Below, piece by piece: positions 43,554 to 52,276 of a stretch of 64,000 nt of DNA. Under the pieces are notes generated by a model. The model had not been told where the DNA came from. It worked only from the letters and a program-made list of their open reading frames with translations, and did no database searches. The position numbers and the translations under genes are program-made. Position 1 is the first letter of the stretch. Each line of letters begins with the position of its first letter. Source of the stretch: Phycisphaeraceae bacterium (lineage in GTDB: Bacteria > Planctomycetota > Phycisphaerae > Phycisphaerales > SM1A02); assembly GCA_019636755.1 (NCBI GenBank), contig JAHBWZ010000001.1, positions 124,001 through 188,000 of the forward strand. Reading direction: 5' to 3'.

Positions 43554-46500
43554 TCAGGATACATCCGGTGCCGGCACCGGCGCCTCCCCGGTTCCGCCCG
43601 CGGCGGCCGTACCCACGGGTGCGCCGAACAGGTCGAACGACACGCTCAGCAGCAGCGGGATGAGAACGAGCGTGAAGACGGTGGAGACGACGAGTCCTCC
43701 GACGACCACACTGCCGAGACCGCGGTACAGCTCCGATCCGGCGCCCGGCATCAGGACGAGCGGCAGCATGCCGCCGACGCTCGTCAGTGTTCCCATGAAG
43801 ATCGGACGGACCCGCGTGCGGACCGCGGCGGCGATCGCCTCGTCCGGCGACAGGCGGGCCGCCCGTCCATCGAGTTCCGCGGTTCCCCGCATGAAGTTGA
43901 TCGTCTGGTGCACGAGGATGATCGCGTTGTTCACGACGACCCCGAGCAGCAGGACGAACCCCAGCATCGTCAGCACGTCGAGCGTCTGCACCGGCAGGTA
44001 CCGGTCGGTCAGGCTCCACATGAAGACCGCGAAGAGGGCGAGGAATCCACCCAGCGTCGCCAGCGGCACGCTGAACAGGATGACCAGCGGCTGGATGAAG
44101 CTCTGGAAGAGCATGCACATGAGCAGGTAGACCACCAGGAGCGCCAGCACGAGCGTGCTCCCGAGGAGTCCGGCGAAGGTCCCGTCACCGACCAGTGCCT
44201 GCAGGATCTCGCGCAGTTTGCCCGCCGTTCCCTCGATGGACGTGTCCACCGCCGGCGGCATCACGCCGCTCGTCCGCTCCGCGGCGATCAGCGATTCGAT
44301 CTCCGCGACCACCGACTCGATCGGGACACCCGGGGGCGGCGTGATCTCGAGCGTCACCGAGCGCTGGCGGTTGATGCGCGCGATCTCCGCCGGCGCACTC
44401 GTGCGCACGACGCGGGCCAGTGAGCCGAGCGGAACCGCGCCGCCTCCGGGCAGGGCCACCGGCAGTCCGTGGAGTTCCGGAAGCTGGTCGCTGATCCCGC
44501 GGGCGGCCGAAACGACCTTCAGATCGATCGTCTCGCTTCCCAGGAGATACTCGTCGATGATCGCACCGTCACCGAAGACCCGCACGGCGAACCCGATGTC
44601 CGCGACGCTCAGACCGGCTTCGCTCAGCCGCACGAGGTCGGGCCGGATCTGCACCTCGGGCACGTTGATCTGGAAGTTCCCCGGGTTCGGCTGCACCGCG
44701 CCGTAGCCGAATCGCCGGCCGATCTGTCCGTACAGCGAGGAGGCGGCGCGGATCACCTCGTCCAGGTCCGTCCCGACGATGCCGACCTTGATGGCGGCGC
44801 CGGAGGCGCCGCCCAGCCGGAAGAGCGGGACCTGGAAGCCGAATCCGAAGACGCCCGGGAGCACCTCGGCGCGCGTGGCATGGCTGAACAGCGGCGCGAG
44901 GTCCACCGCGCGGGCCGGGTCGTCCGAGATCGCGCCGTGGAACAGCAGGGCACCGGCCCGCACGATGAAGTAGTTCTCGATCGAGGGCGGCCGGATCGGC
45001 GGACCGGGCTGTCGCGTCATCCAGTCCATCGTCGGGACCTCGGGCAGTGCCGCAGCGGCGGCGTCGTACTGCGGGCTGCCCTTCAGCCGCCCCGCTTCCC
45101 AGTACGGGCGGACCGTTGCTTCCACGCGATCCGCGAGCGACTCGAACTGCGCGAGGTTGTACCCCGGCGGCGGGAGAATGATCCCGAAGACCAGGTTGCG
45201 GTTGCCCCGCGGCAGGTAGTCCGCCGGCGGGCGCAGCGCGAGCGTCCCGGCGATCGCGGCCGCGGTCAGCACGACGATGATCGCGACGCGCAGCACGCGA
45301 CCGCGCATGAGTCGCAGCAGGAGATCGGCGTAGCGCGACGCGGGCCGGAGATCGGCAAGGCGCCATCGACGCCTCCGTGCGCCGGCCGCCCCCGCGCGCG
45401 CCGGGACCGCCGCCGGTCGCGGAGCGCGCGGACGGAGCAGGCGCGCGGCGATGCACGGGATCACTGTGACGGAGACGACGAGGCTCAGTCCCACGGCGAT
45501 GCAGATGGCGATGGCGATGTCGCGGAAGAGCTGCCCCGCCTCCGCCTGAATCAGCAGGATCGGCACGAACACGACGATCGTCGTCAGCGTCGAGGCGAGG
45601 ATGGCACCCCAGACCTCGCGCGCCCCCGCCAGGGCGGCCGCCATGGGGCGCTTGCCCATCTCAAGGTGCCTGAAGATGTTCTCGAGAACGACGATCGCGT
45701 TGTCCACGACCAGGCCGACCGCGAACGCCATCCCCGCCAGCGAGATCACGTTGATGCTCCGGCCGAGCGCGACCATGCCGACCACCGCGCCGATGATCGA
45801 GATCGGGATGGCGACCACGATGATGACGACGGAACGGATCGATCGGAGGAACAGCAGCAGCACGATCGTCGCCAGCGTCCCGCCGATCCAGATGTTCGAC
45901 CGGACCAGCCGGATCGCGTCCTCGATATAGATCGTCTGGTCGTACACCTGCCGCAGCGCGAGCCGTCCGTTGATTCCCGCGCGCTTCGCCTCGGTCTCCA
46001 GCAGGCCGCCCGGCGCGTTGAGGGCGTCGATCCGGGCACGCAGCCGGCCCATCACCTCCATGACGTTCGCGCCCGGTTCACGATCGGCATTGATCGCGAT
46101 GACCGGCTCGCCGCGGGACCGGACGAACCCGGTCGGATCCTTGTAGGTCAGCACGACCTCCGCGACGTCCCGGATCCGGACGGGCCCGCCCGCCGATCGG
46201 ACGATCACCGTGTCGGCCACCTCGTCCGGCGTCCGATACTGCCCGATCGTGCGCAGGCGCACATCGCGCTTTCCGTCGGCAACTTCACCGCCGGACACGT
46301 CGGTGTTGGTGCTGCGCAGGGCGTCCGCGAGCCGGCTCGGCGTGATCCCGCGCTCCGCCAGGCGCTGGGGATCGACGCGGATCTGCAGTTCCCGTTCACG
46401 GCCGCCCAGGACGTTCACCTCGGAGATCCCGGGGACGTTCTCCAGGAGCGGCTCGATCCGGTTGATCGCGAAGTCCCGCAGCACACGGATGTCGAAGGCC

Positions 46501-46943
46501 GGGTCGTCGGTTCCCAGCACGACCCACGCGATGTAGTCCCGGTTCTCCGGATCGCTCGCGTCGACGACGGGCTGCTTCACGTTGACCGGATACTGCGGAA
46601 CCTCGTTCAGGCGCTGGATCACCTCGCGCAGCGCCGCGTCCTTCTCCGTACCGGGCTCGAACTCCAGCCGGATCTCCCCCTGCCCCTGGCGCGAGGAACT
46701 GGTCATCAGCCGGAGGTTCGAGAGCCGCAGCAGCCGCTCCTCCTGCCGATCGATGACGTTCTGCTCGATCTCGGCCGGACTCGCGCCCTCCCAGTCGGTC
46801 CGGACCGTGAGGACGGTGGTCTCGACCGTCGGGGCGAGCTGGATCGGAAGCCGGGAGAGCGTGACGATCCCCGCGACGAGAAGCAGCACCGTGAGTGAGA
46901 TCACGGTGACGGGCTGGCGGATGGCGAGACCGATCGGGTTCAT
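43554..46943 (-). CDS. RND-family efflux transporter permease (HAE1/AcrB-like)
   Basis: The 1129-residue inner-membrane pump shows the RND layout: one N-terminal helix (VTVISLTVLLLVAGIVTL), a large periplasmic loop, a helix bundle containing VGLVVDNAIVVLENI, a second periplasmic loop, and a second bundle with LLGVVVNNAIILVHQ. The proton-relay pair reads DN rather than the DD of AcrB, and NN stands where AcrB has the TM10 lysine. This is the DN/NN variant seen in several Gram-negative groups. The adaptor gene lies 13 bases upstream. No outer-membrane channel gene is present. Substrates are unknown; the ebo genes behind it hint at export of a small metabolite. Confidence 0.92.
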   Translation of the reverse strand: MNPIGLAIRQPVTVISLTVLLLVAGIVTLSRLPIQLAPTVETTVLTVRTDWEGASPAEIEQNVIDRQEERLLRLSNLRLMTSSSRQGQGEIRLEFEPGTEKDAALREVIQRLNEVPQYPVNVKQPVVDASDPENRDYIAWVVLGTDDPAFDIRVLRDFAINRIEPLLENVPGISEVNVLGGRERELQIRVDPQRLAERGITPSRLADALRSTNTDVSGGEVADGKRDVRLRTIGQYRTPDEVADTVIVRSAGGPVRIRDVAEVVLTYKDPTGFVRSRGEPVIAINADREPGANVMEVMGRLRARIDALNAPGGLLETEAKRAGINGRLALRQVYDQTIYIEDAIRLVRSNIWIGGTLATIVLLLFLRSIRSVVIIVVAIPISIIGAVVGMVALGRSINVISLAGMAFAVGLVVDNAIVVLENIFRHLEMGKRPMAAALAGAREVWGAILASTLTTIVVFVPILLIQAEAGQLFRDIAIAICIAVGLSLVVSVTVIPCIAARLLRPRAPRPAAVPARAGAAGARRRRWRLADLRPASRYADLLLRLMRGRVLRVAIIVVLTAAAIAGTLALRPPADYLPRGNRNLVFGIILPPPGYNLAQFESLADRVEATVRPYWEAGRLKGSPQYDAAAAALPEVPTMDWMTRQPGPPIRPPSIENYFIVRAGALLFHGAISDDPARAVDLAPLFSHATRAEVLPGVFGFGFQVPLFRLGGASGAAIKVGIVGTDLDEVIRAASSLYGQIGRRFGYGAVQPNPGNFQINVPEVQIRPDLVRLSEAGLSVADIGFAVRVFGDGAIIDEYLLGSETIDLKVVSAARGISDQLPELHGLPVALPGGGAVPLGSLARVVRTSAPAEIARINRQRSVTLEITPPPGVPIESVVAEIESLIAAERTSGVMPPAVDTSIEGTAGKLREILQALVGDGTFAGLLGSTLVLALLVVYLLMCMLFQSFIQPLVILFSVPLATLGGFLALFAVFMWSLTDRYLPVQTLDVLTMLGFVLLLGVVVNNAIILVHQTINFMRGTAELDGRAARLSPDEAIAAAVRTRVRPIFMGTLTSVGGMLPLVLMPGAGSELYRGLGSVVVGGLVVSTVFTLVLIPLLLSVSFDLFGAPVGTAAAGGTGEAPVPAPDVS

Positions 46944-46956
46944 GCGCTGCGCGTGT

Positions 46957-48093
46957 TCAGGATCCGGTGGTCACCGACGGGCTCACGAGCCGGACCGGCG
47001 ACATCGGGAAGAGTCGTTCGTTGCCCTCCACCACCACCTGGTCGCCCGCTCGGAGTTCCGGGGACTCCACCACGATGCCCCCGGCGACCGGGAAGAGCAG
47101 CCGCACGGGGACCGGTGCGGCGACCGGGGCGCCGTCGCCGATCGTCCGGACCGCGAAGACGAAGAATCCCGTGGCGCTCTCCATGAGCGCATCCGCCGGG
47201 ATCACCGTGGACTCCTGGCGCCGCCCGAGCGGAATCCATCCGACCGCGCTCATGCCCTGCGCAAGGCGGTGGGCGGGATCGTCGATCCGGACATGCAGCC
47301 GGAACGTGCGTGCCACCGGGTCGACCTGCGGAATCCGGCGTGCCGGCACGTCGATGAATGACTGTCCGGTCGAGGCGATCTCGATGGTGACGCCGATCGC
47401 GCCGTCGGAGGCCGACGCACCGCCGGGAAGATCGGCGAGCACCTGCTGCGGCACGTCGAGCACGACATCCCATGCATCATCGGACATGAGTTCCACGACC
47501 GCGGCGCCGGCGGCGATCCATCCCCCGACCTCCGCCATCCGCCGGATGATGACGCCGCTGCCCGGTGCCACGATCGTCATGTCGGCGCATCGCTTCTCCA
47601 GCAGCACCATCGACTGGCGCGCCACGTCGGTCAGCCGCTCCGCCTCCAGGACCCGCGCCCGTGCGATCGCCGCCTCCAGCGCCTTGTCCGCGATCTCGCG
47701 CGGGTTCACCGCATCGCGGTCCCCCAGCCGCTCCAGCCGCTCGAGGTCGGCCTCGACCCGGGCCGCCTCCGCGCGCCGCACGGCGATGACCGCCTCGGCG
47801 ACGGCGATCTCGGCCGCCAGCCGGACCCGCTCGATCTCGAGCCTGCTTCCATCGAGTCGCGCCAGGATGTCCCCGCGCGCCACGCGGTCCCCCGGCTCCA
47901 CCGCGATGCCGGCCACCCGACCCGCCTCCTCGGAGGCAACCTGCACGTGCGTGACCGCGCGGAGTTCACCGGTGGTGCGCTGCCGGGCCACGATCGTCCG
48001 CGCTTCGGCCGTCGCCACGCGGACCGGCGCGGCCGGCGGCCCCTGCGCGGCCGCCGGCCGCGCCGCGGTCAGTGCGATCATGAGCAGCGCCAT
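46957..48093 (-). CDS. RND efflux periplasmic adaptor (membrane fusion protein)
   Basis: The 378-residue adaptor has a signal peptide (ALLMIALTAARPAAAQ), a lipoyl-like half motif (EEAGRVAGIAVEPGDRVARG), an alpha-hairpin of about 90 residues (REIADKALEAAIARARVLEA), the second lipoyl half (IVAPGSGVIIRRMAEVGGWI) and beta-barrel domains. It links the pump to an outer-membrane channel. The ATG at 48093 gives a clean signal peptide; the longer frame overlaps typA. It lies between typA and the pump in the same direction. Confidence 0.88.
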   Translation of the reverse strand: MALLMIALTAARPAAAQGPPAAPVRVATAEARTIVARQRTTGELRAVTHVQVASEEAGRVAGIAVEPGDRVARGDILARLDGSRLEIERVRLAAEIAVAEAVIAVRRAEAARVEADLERLERLGDRDAVNPREIADKALEAAIARARVLEAERLTDVARQSMVLLEKRCADMTIVAPGSGVIIRRMAEVGGWIAAGAAVVELMSDDAWDVVLDVPQQVLADLPGGASASDGAIGVTIEIASTGQSFIDVPARRIPQVDPVARTFRLHVRIDDPAHRLAQGMSAVGWIPLGRRQESTVIPADALMESATGFFVFAVRTIGDGAPVAAPVPVRLLFPVAGGIVVESPELRAGDQVVVEGNERLFPMSPVRLVSPSVTTGS

Positions 48094-48133
48094 GCCGACG
48101 CCGGCGATCGGCGTCGGCTGGACCCGGCCTGCG

Positions 48134-49993
48134 TCAGCGCGCCATCTGCTCCTGCCGGGATTTCTCGGCGCGTTCCACGCGCTTGCGTTCCGAGGGATCG
48201 AGCAGACGCTTTCGGAGCCGCACGGACTGCGGCGTGATCTCGACGAGTTCATCGGCTTCCACGTACTCCAGGGCGGCCTCCAGCGTGAGGCGGCGCGGGG
48301 CCTTCAGGGTGACGGTCGCTTCCTTGTTCGACTCCCGGAAATTGGTGAGCTGCTTCATGCGCACGGCATTGACCGGAAGGTCGTTCTCCCGGTTGTGCTC
48401 ACCGATCACCTGCCCCACGTACACCTGGTCGTTCGGCGCGACGAACAGCACGCCGCGATCGGCCAGTCCATGAATCGCGTACGCCGTCGTCCGGCCGCCC
48501 TCCATCGCGACAAGCACGCCGGTGCCGCGCTTCCGATCGACCGTCCGCGTCGGCGCGTACTCCAGGAAGGCGTGGTGCATGATCGCCTCGCCGCCGGTGG
48601 CCGTCATCATGCGCGACCGGAGGCCGATCAGCGACCGGGCGGCGATCCGGCAGGCCAGGTGCATGCGGTCGCCGCGCGGTTCGACGCCGGTCACCTCGCC
48701 GCCGCGCGAGCCCAGAAGCTCCATCACCGCGCCGAGCGCGCCCTCCGAGACGTCCACCGAGAGCATCTCGATCGGCTCGGACGGCACGCCGTCGATGACA
48801 CGTTCGATGACCTCGGGCCGGCCGACGCAGAGTTCGTATCCCTCGCGGCGCATCGTCTCCAGCAGGACGCCCAGGTGCAGCAGTCCTCGACCGGAGACGA
48901 GGAACTCGTCCATCGACTCGCCCGGCTGAACGCGCAGTGCGACGTTCGTCCGGAGTTCCCGCTCGAGCCGCTCGCGGAGCTGCCGGGTCGTCACGAAGCG
49001 CCCTTCGCGGCCCGCGAACGGCGAGTCGTTGATGCGGAAGATCATGTGCACGGTGGGCTCATCGACGGCGACGCGCGGCAGCGCCCCGGGCGCGTCCGGA
49101 TCCGCGATCGTGTCGCCGATCTCGATCTCGCCCAGGCCCTCGATGGCACAGAGATCCCCGGCCTCGATCCGCGGCGCTTCCACCCGGCCCAGTCCCTCGA
49201 ACCGCAGGAGGCGGATGGGACGCACCCGGTCGCACCGTCCGTCGGCCCGCATGATCGCCACCGGCGTTCCCGCGGTGAGCACGCCTGCCTCGACGCGGCC
49301 GATCGCGATGCGCCCGGTGTACTCCGAGTAGTCGAGCGTCGTGACGAGCATGCGCAGCGGTCGTGAGGGATCACCTGACGGCGCCGGAACCCGGTCGCGG
49401 ATCGCCTCGAACAGCGGTTCCATGCCGCGCGAACGGTCGTCCTCCGATCGACCCGCCCACCCGTCGCGCCCGGAGGCATAAATGACGGGGAAGTCCAGGG
49501 CGTGGTCGTCCGCGCCGAGCGCCACCAGCAGGTCGAAGACCTCGTTGATGACGCCCTGCGGTCGCGCTTCCGGCCGGTCGCACTTGTTCACGACGATGAT
49601 CGGCCGAAGGCCGAGTTCCAGCGCCTTCGCCAGCACGAAACGCGTCTGCGGCATCGGACCCTCGAAGGCGTCCACCAGCAGCAGCGCGCCGTCGGCCATC
49701 CGCAGGACGCGCTCCACCTCGCCGCCGAAGTCGGCGTGGCCCGGGGTGTCGATCAGGTTGATCCGGAAGGTGACCCCGGCCGGGCCGCCCGCCGGCGACC
49801 ATGCCACAGCGCAGTTCTTGGAGAGGATCGTGATGCCGCGCTCCCGCTCCAGTGGATTGGAATCGAGCACGCAGGCCCCCGCCTTCGTGTCGTGGATCGC
49901 TCCGGCGTGGGTGAGGAGCGAATCGACCAGGGTCGTCTTGCCATGATCGACGTGGGCGATGATGGCGACGTTACGGAGGGCGCGTCCATGCAT
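48134..49993 (-). CDS. typA: TypA/BipA translational GTPase
   Basis: The 619-residue GTPase has G1 [15 protein letters not shown]2 RERGITI, G3 [14 protein letters not shown] and G4 NKCDRPEA, then the EF-G-like domains and the TypA C-terminal region ([32 protein letters not shown]). It binds ribosomes and helps growth and 50S assembly under stress such as cold. The start at 49993 gives the standard N-terminus ([14 protein letters not shown]). A TACGAT box lies about 56 bases upstream. The next genes downstream, an RND adaptor and pump, follow with a 40-base gap, an unusual pairing. Confidence 0.96.
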   Translation of the reverse strand: MHGRALRNVAIIAHVDHGKTTLVDSLLTHAGAIHDTKAGACVLDSNPLERERGITILSKNCAVAWSPAGGPAGVTFRINLIDTPGHADFGGEVERVLRMADGALLLVDAFEGPMPQTRFVLAKALELGLRPIIVVNKCDRPEARPQGVINEVFDLLVALGADDHALDFPVIYASGRDGWAGRSEDDRSRGMEPLFEAIRDRVPAPSGDPSRPLRMLVTTLDYSEYTGRIAIGRVEAGVLTAGTPVAIMRADGRCDRVRPIRLLRFEGLGRVEAPRIEAGDLCAIEGLGEIEIGDTIADPDAPGALPRVAVDEPTVHMIFRINDSPFAGREGRFVTTRQLRERLERELRTNVALRVQPGESMDEFLVSGRGLLHLGVLLETMRREGYELCVGRPEVIERVIDGVPSEPIEMLSVDVSEGALGAVMELLGSRGGEVTGVEPRGDRMHLACRIAARSLIGLRSRMMTATGGEAIMHHAFLEYAPTRTVDRKRGTGVLVAMEGGRTTAYAIHGLADRGVLFVAPNDQVYVGQVIGEHNRENDLPVNAVRMKQLTNFRESNKEATVTLKAPRRLTLEAALEYVEADELVEITPQSVRLRKRLLDPSERKRVERAEKSRQEQMAR

Positions 49994-50389
49994 GGGAGGG
50001 GGCCGGGGCAGAGGTCGGAGCGTGCGGACCACCGCCGCAGAAGCGGCCATCGTAGCCGGGCGGAGGCGTCGGCAGGACCCGCAGGGCGGGGCGCCGCCAC
50101 GGGACGGCCGGCATGGCCAGGTTGCCACCCTTCCCTGTCTTGACGCCCGCGCGAGTTCCGGTCACAGTACGGGTGCGTCGCGCGGGGGCCTGCCTTCTCC
50201 GCGCACGGCCGGGAGGACACGGGCAGGCCCCGGCGCCGCGGCCGTTCATGATCCGGTCCCGACCGCGGGACCGCCTGCACGAGTGCCCGGGAGAATTCCC
50301 CGGGTCGCGTTCCGGGGACGGGCCTCCGGGAAGAGAGAGCTTCCACACCACGGGACGCATCGCCATGCGGCCTGCTCAGGAGATCTCTC
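49994..50389. other. Divergent intergenic region between typA and the PEP-CTERM-like gene
   Basis: 396 bases without a gene. It contains the typA-side TACGAT box, and on the plus strand a TTGACG at 50140 with CACAGT 17 bases later (50163-50168), a weak promoter candidate that would leave a leader of about 215 bases. AGGAGAT at 50378-50384 is the ribosome binding site of the downstream gene. No tRNA or known riboswitch was recognised. Confidence 0.4.
50049..50054 (-). promoter_or_regulatory. Putative -10 box (TACGAT) for typA
   Basis: TACGAT followed by GGCCGCTTC on the minus strand; the speA box has the same downstream context. It is 55 bases before the typA start. Confidence 0.4.
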
Positions 50390-51025
50390 ATGTCTGACAC
50401 GTCCCGTTCTGCCGAACCGGCCCCGGCGCACCGGATCACGCGCGGCGGCGCGGTCGTGGTGGGCCTTGCCGGCATGGTCATCGCGGCGTCGGCGGCCGCG
50501 GGCCCCTTCACGGTCTCGAGCTGGACCTCACGGACCGACGGTTCGTACGTGGAGGACTACGCGATCCAGTACACCTGGGGCACGACGGACTGGATCGACG
50601 CACTCGATGACGGCGTGCCCGCCTTCTATCACATCGTGGTGTCGAGCGGTCCGGGCGCGGTGATCGACGGGATCCCCTATGCGTACTGCGTCACGATCGA
50701 CTACGCGTCGTATGACATCGGTTTCTTCGTGAACTTCTCCGGCCCGGGGCTGCACACCCTGTCGCTTGCGGATATCGACACGGGGAACGGACCCGCCGGC
50801 ATCTCCGCCGCGATCGTGCGGGATGCCAACGGCGACTCGATCGGCCAGACGCAGATCCTGAACGGGACCTCGCTCGCCTTCGACACGACCGCACAGGCCA
50901 TCCTGAACGGCGGAGAACTGGTCCGGATCTACTTCAACCCGGTGCCCGGACCCGGCGCGCTGATCGTCCTGCTCGGAGGCGCTCCCTGGTGCCTCGGTCG
51001 GCGGCGGCGCCGGACACCCGGCTGA
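50390..51025 (+). CDS. Exported PEP-CTERM-like protein
   Basis: The 211-residue protein has an export helix (GGAVVVGLAGMVIAASAAAG, ending about residue 38) and a C-terminal sorting signal: VPGPG, a hydrophobic stretch ALIVLLGGAPWCLG, and RRRRR. This is the tripartite PEP-CTERM pattern with the VPGPG variant. The middle part is beta-rich with no known enzyme motif. Such proteins are processed by an exosortase and often belong to an extracellular matrix. No exosortase gene is in the window. AGGAGAT precedes the ATG, and an intrinsic terminator follows. Confidence 0.72.
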   Translation: MSDTSRSAEPAPAHRITRGGAVVVGLAGMVIAASAAAGPFTVSSWTSRTDGSYVEDYAIQYTWGTTDWIDALDDGVPAFYHIVVSSGPGAVIDGIPYAYCVTIDYASYDIGFFVNFSGPGLHTLSLADIDTGNGPAGISAAIVRDANGDSIGQTQILNGTSLAFDTTAQAILNGGELVRIYFNPVPGPGALIVLLGGAPWCLGRRRRRTPG

Positions 51026-51117
51026 ACACCGGTCGACCGGTCCGGGCCGCCGGACCGCGACGATCGATCCATCGCTCACGCGGGGACCATGATTCGTTCC
51101 GGCCCCGTACTTCCGGG

Positions 51118-51150
51118 CAGATCCCCGCCAACCGCGGGGATCTGTCTCTT
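51118..51150 (+). terminator. Intrinsic terminator after the PEP-CTERM-like gene
   Basis: A perfect 11-bp stem (CAGATCCCCGC with GCGGGGATCTG, loop CAACC) followed by TCTCTTTC. It begins 93 bases after the stop codon and is the clearest plus-strand terminator in the window. Confidence 0.8.
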
Positions 51151-51202
51151 TCTGCGGGGGCATCCGGCCGTCCCTGGCACGCTGCGGGCCGCACGGGCGA
51201 GC

Positions 51203-51235
51203 GCTCGATCATGGCTCGATCATGGCTCGATCATG
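51203..51235 (+). repeat. Three tandem copies of an 11-bp unit
   Basis: GCTCGATCATG is repeated three times without a change (51203-51213, 51214-51224, 51225-51235). The 11-bp period is close to one DNA helical turn, so copies present the same face. The rest of the 316-base gap between the PEP-CTERM-like gene and fabI (51026-51341) holds the terminator at 51118 and nothing else recognised. Confidence 0.9.
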
Positions 51236-51341
51236 GAGACATGCCTGGGCGCACCGCGCTGCACGGCGCGCTCGCGCGGCGCGTGCGCGGCACCGCGATG
51301 CCGGCGACCGGCGCTGCCGCACGCCACCGGCCCGGACGACT

Positions 51342-52121
51342 TCAGAGCCCCACGATGCTGTAGCCGCAGTCGACGTAGAGCACCTGGCCGGTGATGCCGG
51401 CGCTGCGATCGCTCAGGAGGAACGCCGCCGCATCGCCGACGTCCTGTCCGCTGACGTTCCGCCGGAGCGGCGCCCGCGCCTCCACCCAGCCGAGGATCTG
51501 CGAGAACCCGCCGACCGCCATGGCCGACATGGTCCGCAGCGGACCGCCGGAGATCGTGTTGACGCGGATGTGCTTCGGCCCGAGTTCGAGCGCCAGGTAG
51601 CGCGTCGCCGCCTCGAGGGCGGCCTTCGCCACCCCCATGACGTTGTACCCGGGCACCGCCTTCTCCGCGCCGTAATAACTCATGGCCACCATCGAGCCGC
51701 CGTCGGTCATGAGGGCCGCGGCGCGGTGCGCCATCGCCATGTAGGTGTACGCGCTGATGTCGAGCGCCTGGGTGAAGACCTCGCGCGGCGTCGCGGTGAA
51801 GGTCCCCTCCTTCAGCCAGGCGCGATCGGCGAAGGCGATCGAGTGCACGAGAAAGTCGAGGCGTCCGAACTCGGATCCGATCTCGCCGAAGACGCGATCG
51901 AGGTCCTCGTCGGACCCGGCGTCGAGCGGCCGGAGCCATGCCTGCGACAGCCCCAGTTCGCCCAGGGCGCGACGGCACCGGGCCTCCATCTTCTCGCCCG
52001 GGAGATGCGTGAAGAGGCACTCGGCGCCGTCGCGGGCGAGCGACGCAGCGATGTGATAGGCGTAGCTGTGTTCGTTGGCGATGCCGACGACGAGGCCGCG
52101 GCGCCCGTTCAGGAGTCCCAT
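51342..52121 (-). CDS. fabI: Enoyl-[acyl-carrier-protein] reductase (NADH)
   Basis: The 259-residue enzyme reduces the enoyl-ACP double bond in the last step of the fatty-acid elongation cycle. FabI features are the cofactor segment VVGIANEHSYAYHIA, LVHSIAFADR, the active site Y149, Y159 and K166 in SYYGAEKAVPGYNVMGVAK, and VNTISGGPLRTMSA. The ATG at 52121 has GGAGAG 8 bases upstream and a TAGAGT box about 29 bases upstream. It stands alone between the PEP-CTERM-like gene and the beta-helix gene. Confidence 0.95.
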   Translation of the reverse strand: MGLLNGRRGLVVGIANEHSYAYHIAASLARDGAECLFTHLPGEKMEARCRRALGELGLSQAWLRPLDAGSDEDLDRVFGEIGSEFGRLDFLVHSIAFADRAWLKEGTFTATPREVFTQALDISAYTYMAMAHRAAALMTDGGSMVAMSYYGAEKAVPGYNVMGVAKAALEAATRYLALELGPKHIRVNTISGGPLRTMSAMAVGGFSQILGWVEARAPLRRNVSGQDVGDAAAFLLSDRSAGITGQVLYVDCGYSIVGL

Positions 52122-52149
52122 GATGCGTCTCTCCGGGTGAAAGCCCCCC

Positions 52150-52155
52150 ACTCTA
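52150..52155 (-). promoter_or_regulatory. Putative -10 box (TAGAGT) for fabI
   Basis: TAGAGT on the minus strand lies 28 bases before the ATG at 52121, leaving room for a short leader with its GGAGAG ribosome binding site. Confidence 0.4.
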
Positions 52156-52276
52156 CCGGAGAATGCGGTTGCCCCGCGGCGGACCGCGGCGCATCATGGC
52201 CGGTGCCCGGCGCGACGGACGACGCCGGCGCCGGGGCCGGGACGCCCTGCACCGTCCGTTGGAGGAAGCCCGCACG

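Noticed and set aside
51203-51235. CRISPR or attachment-site repeat
   Set aside because: The three 11-bp copies are contiguous with no spacers, no cas or integrase gene is near, and no second copy of the unit flanks an island.
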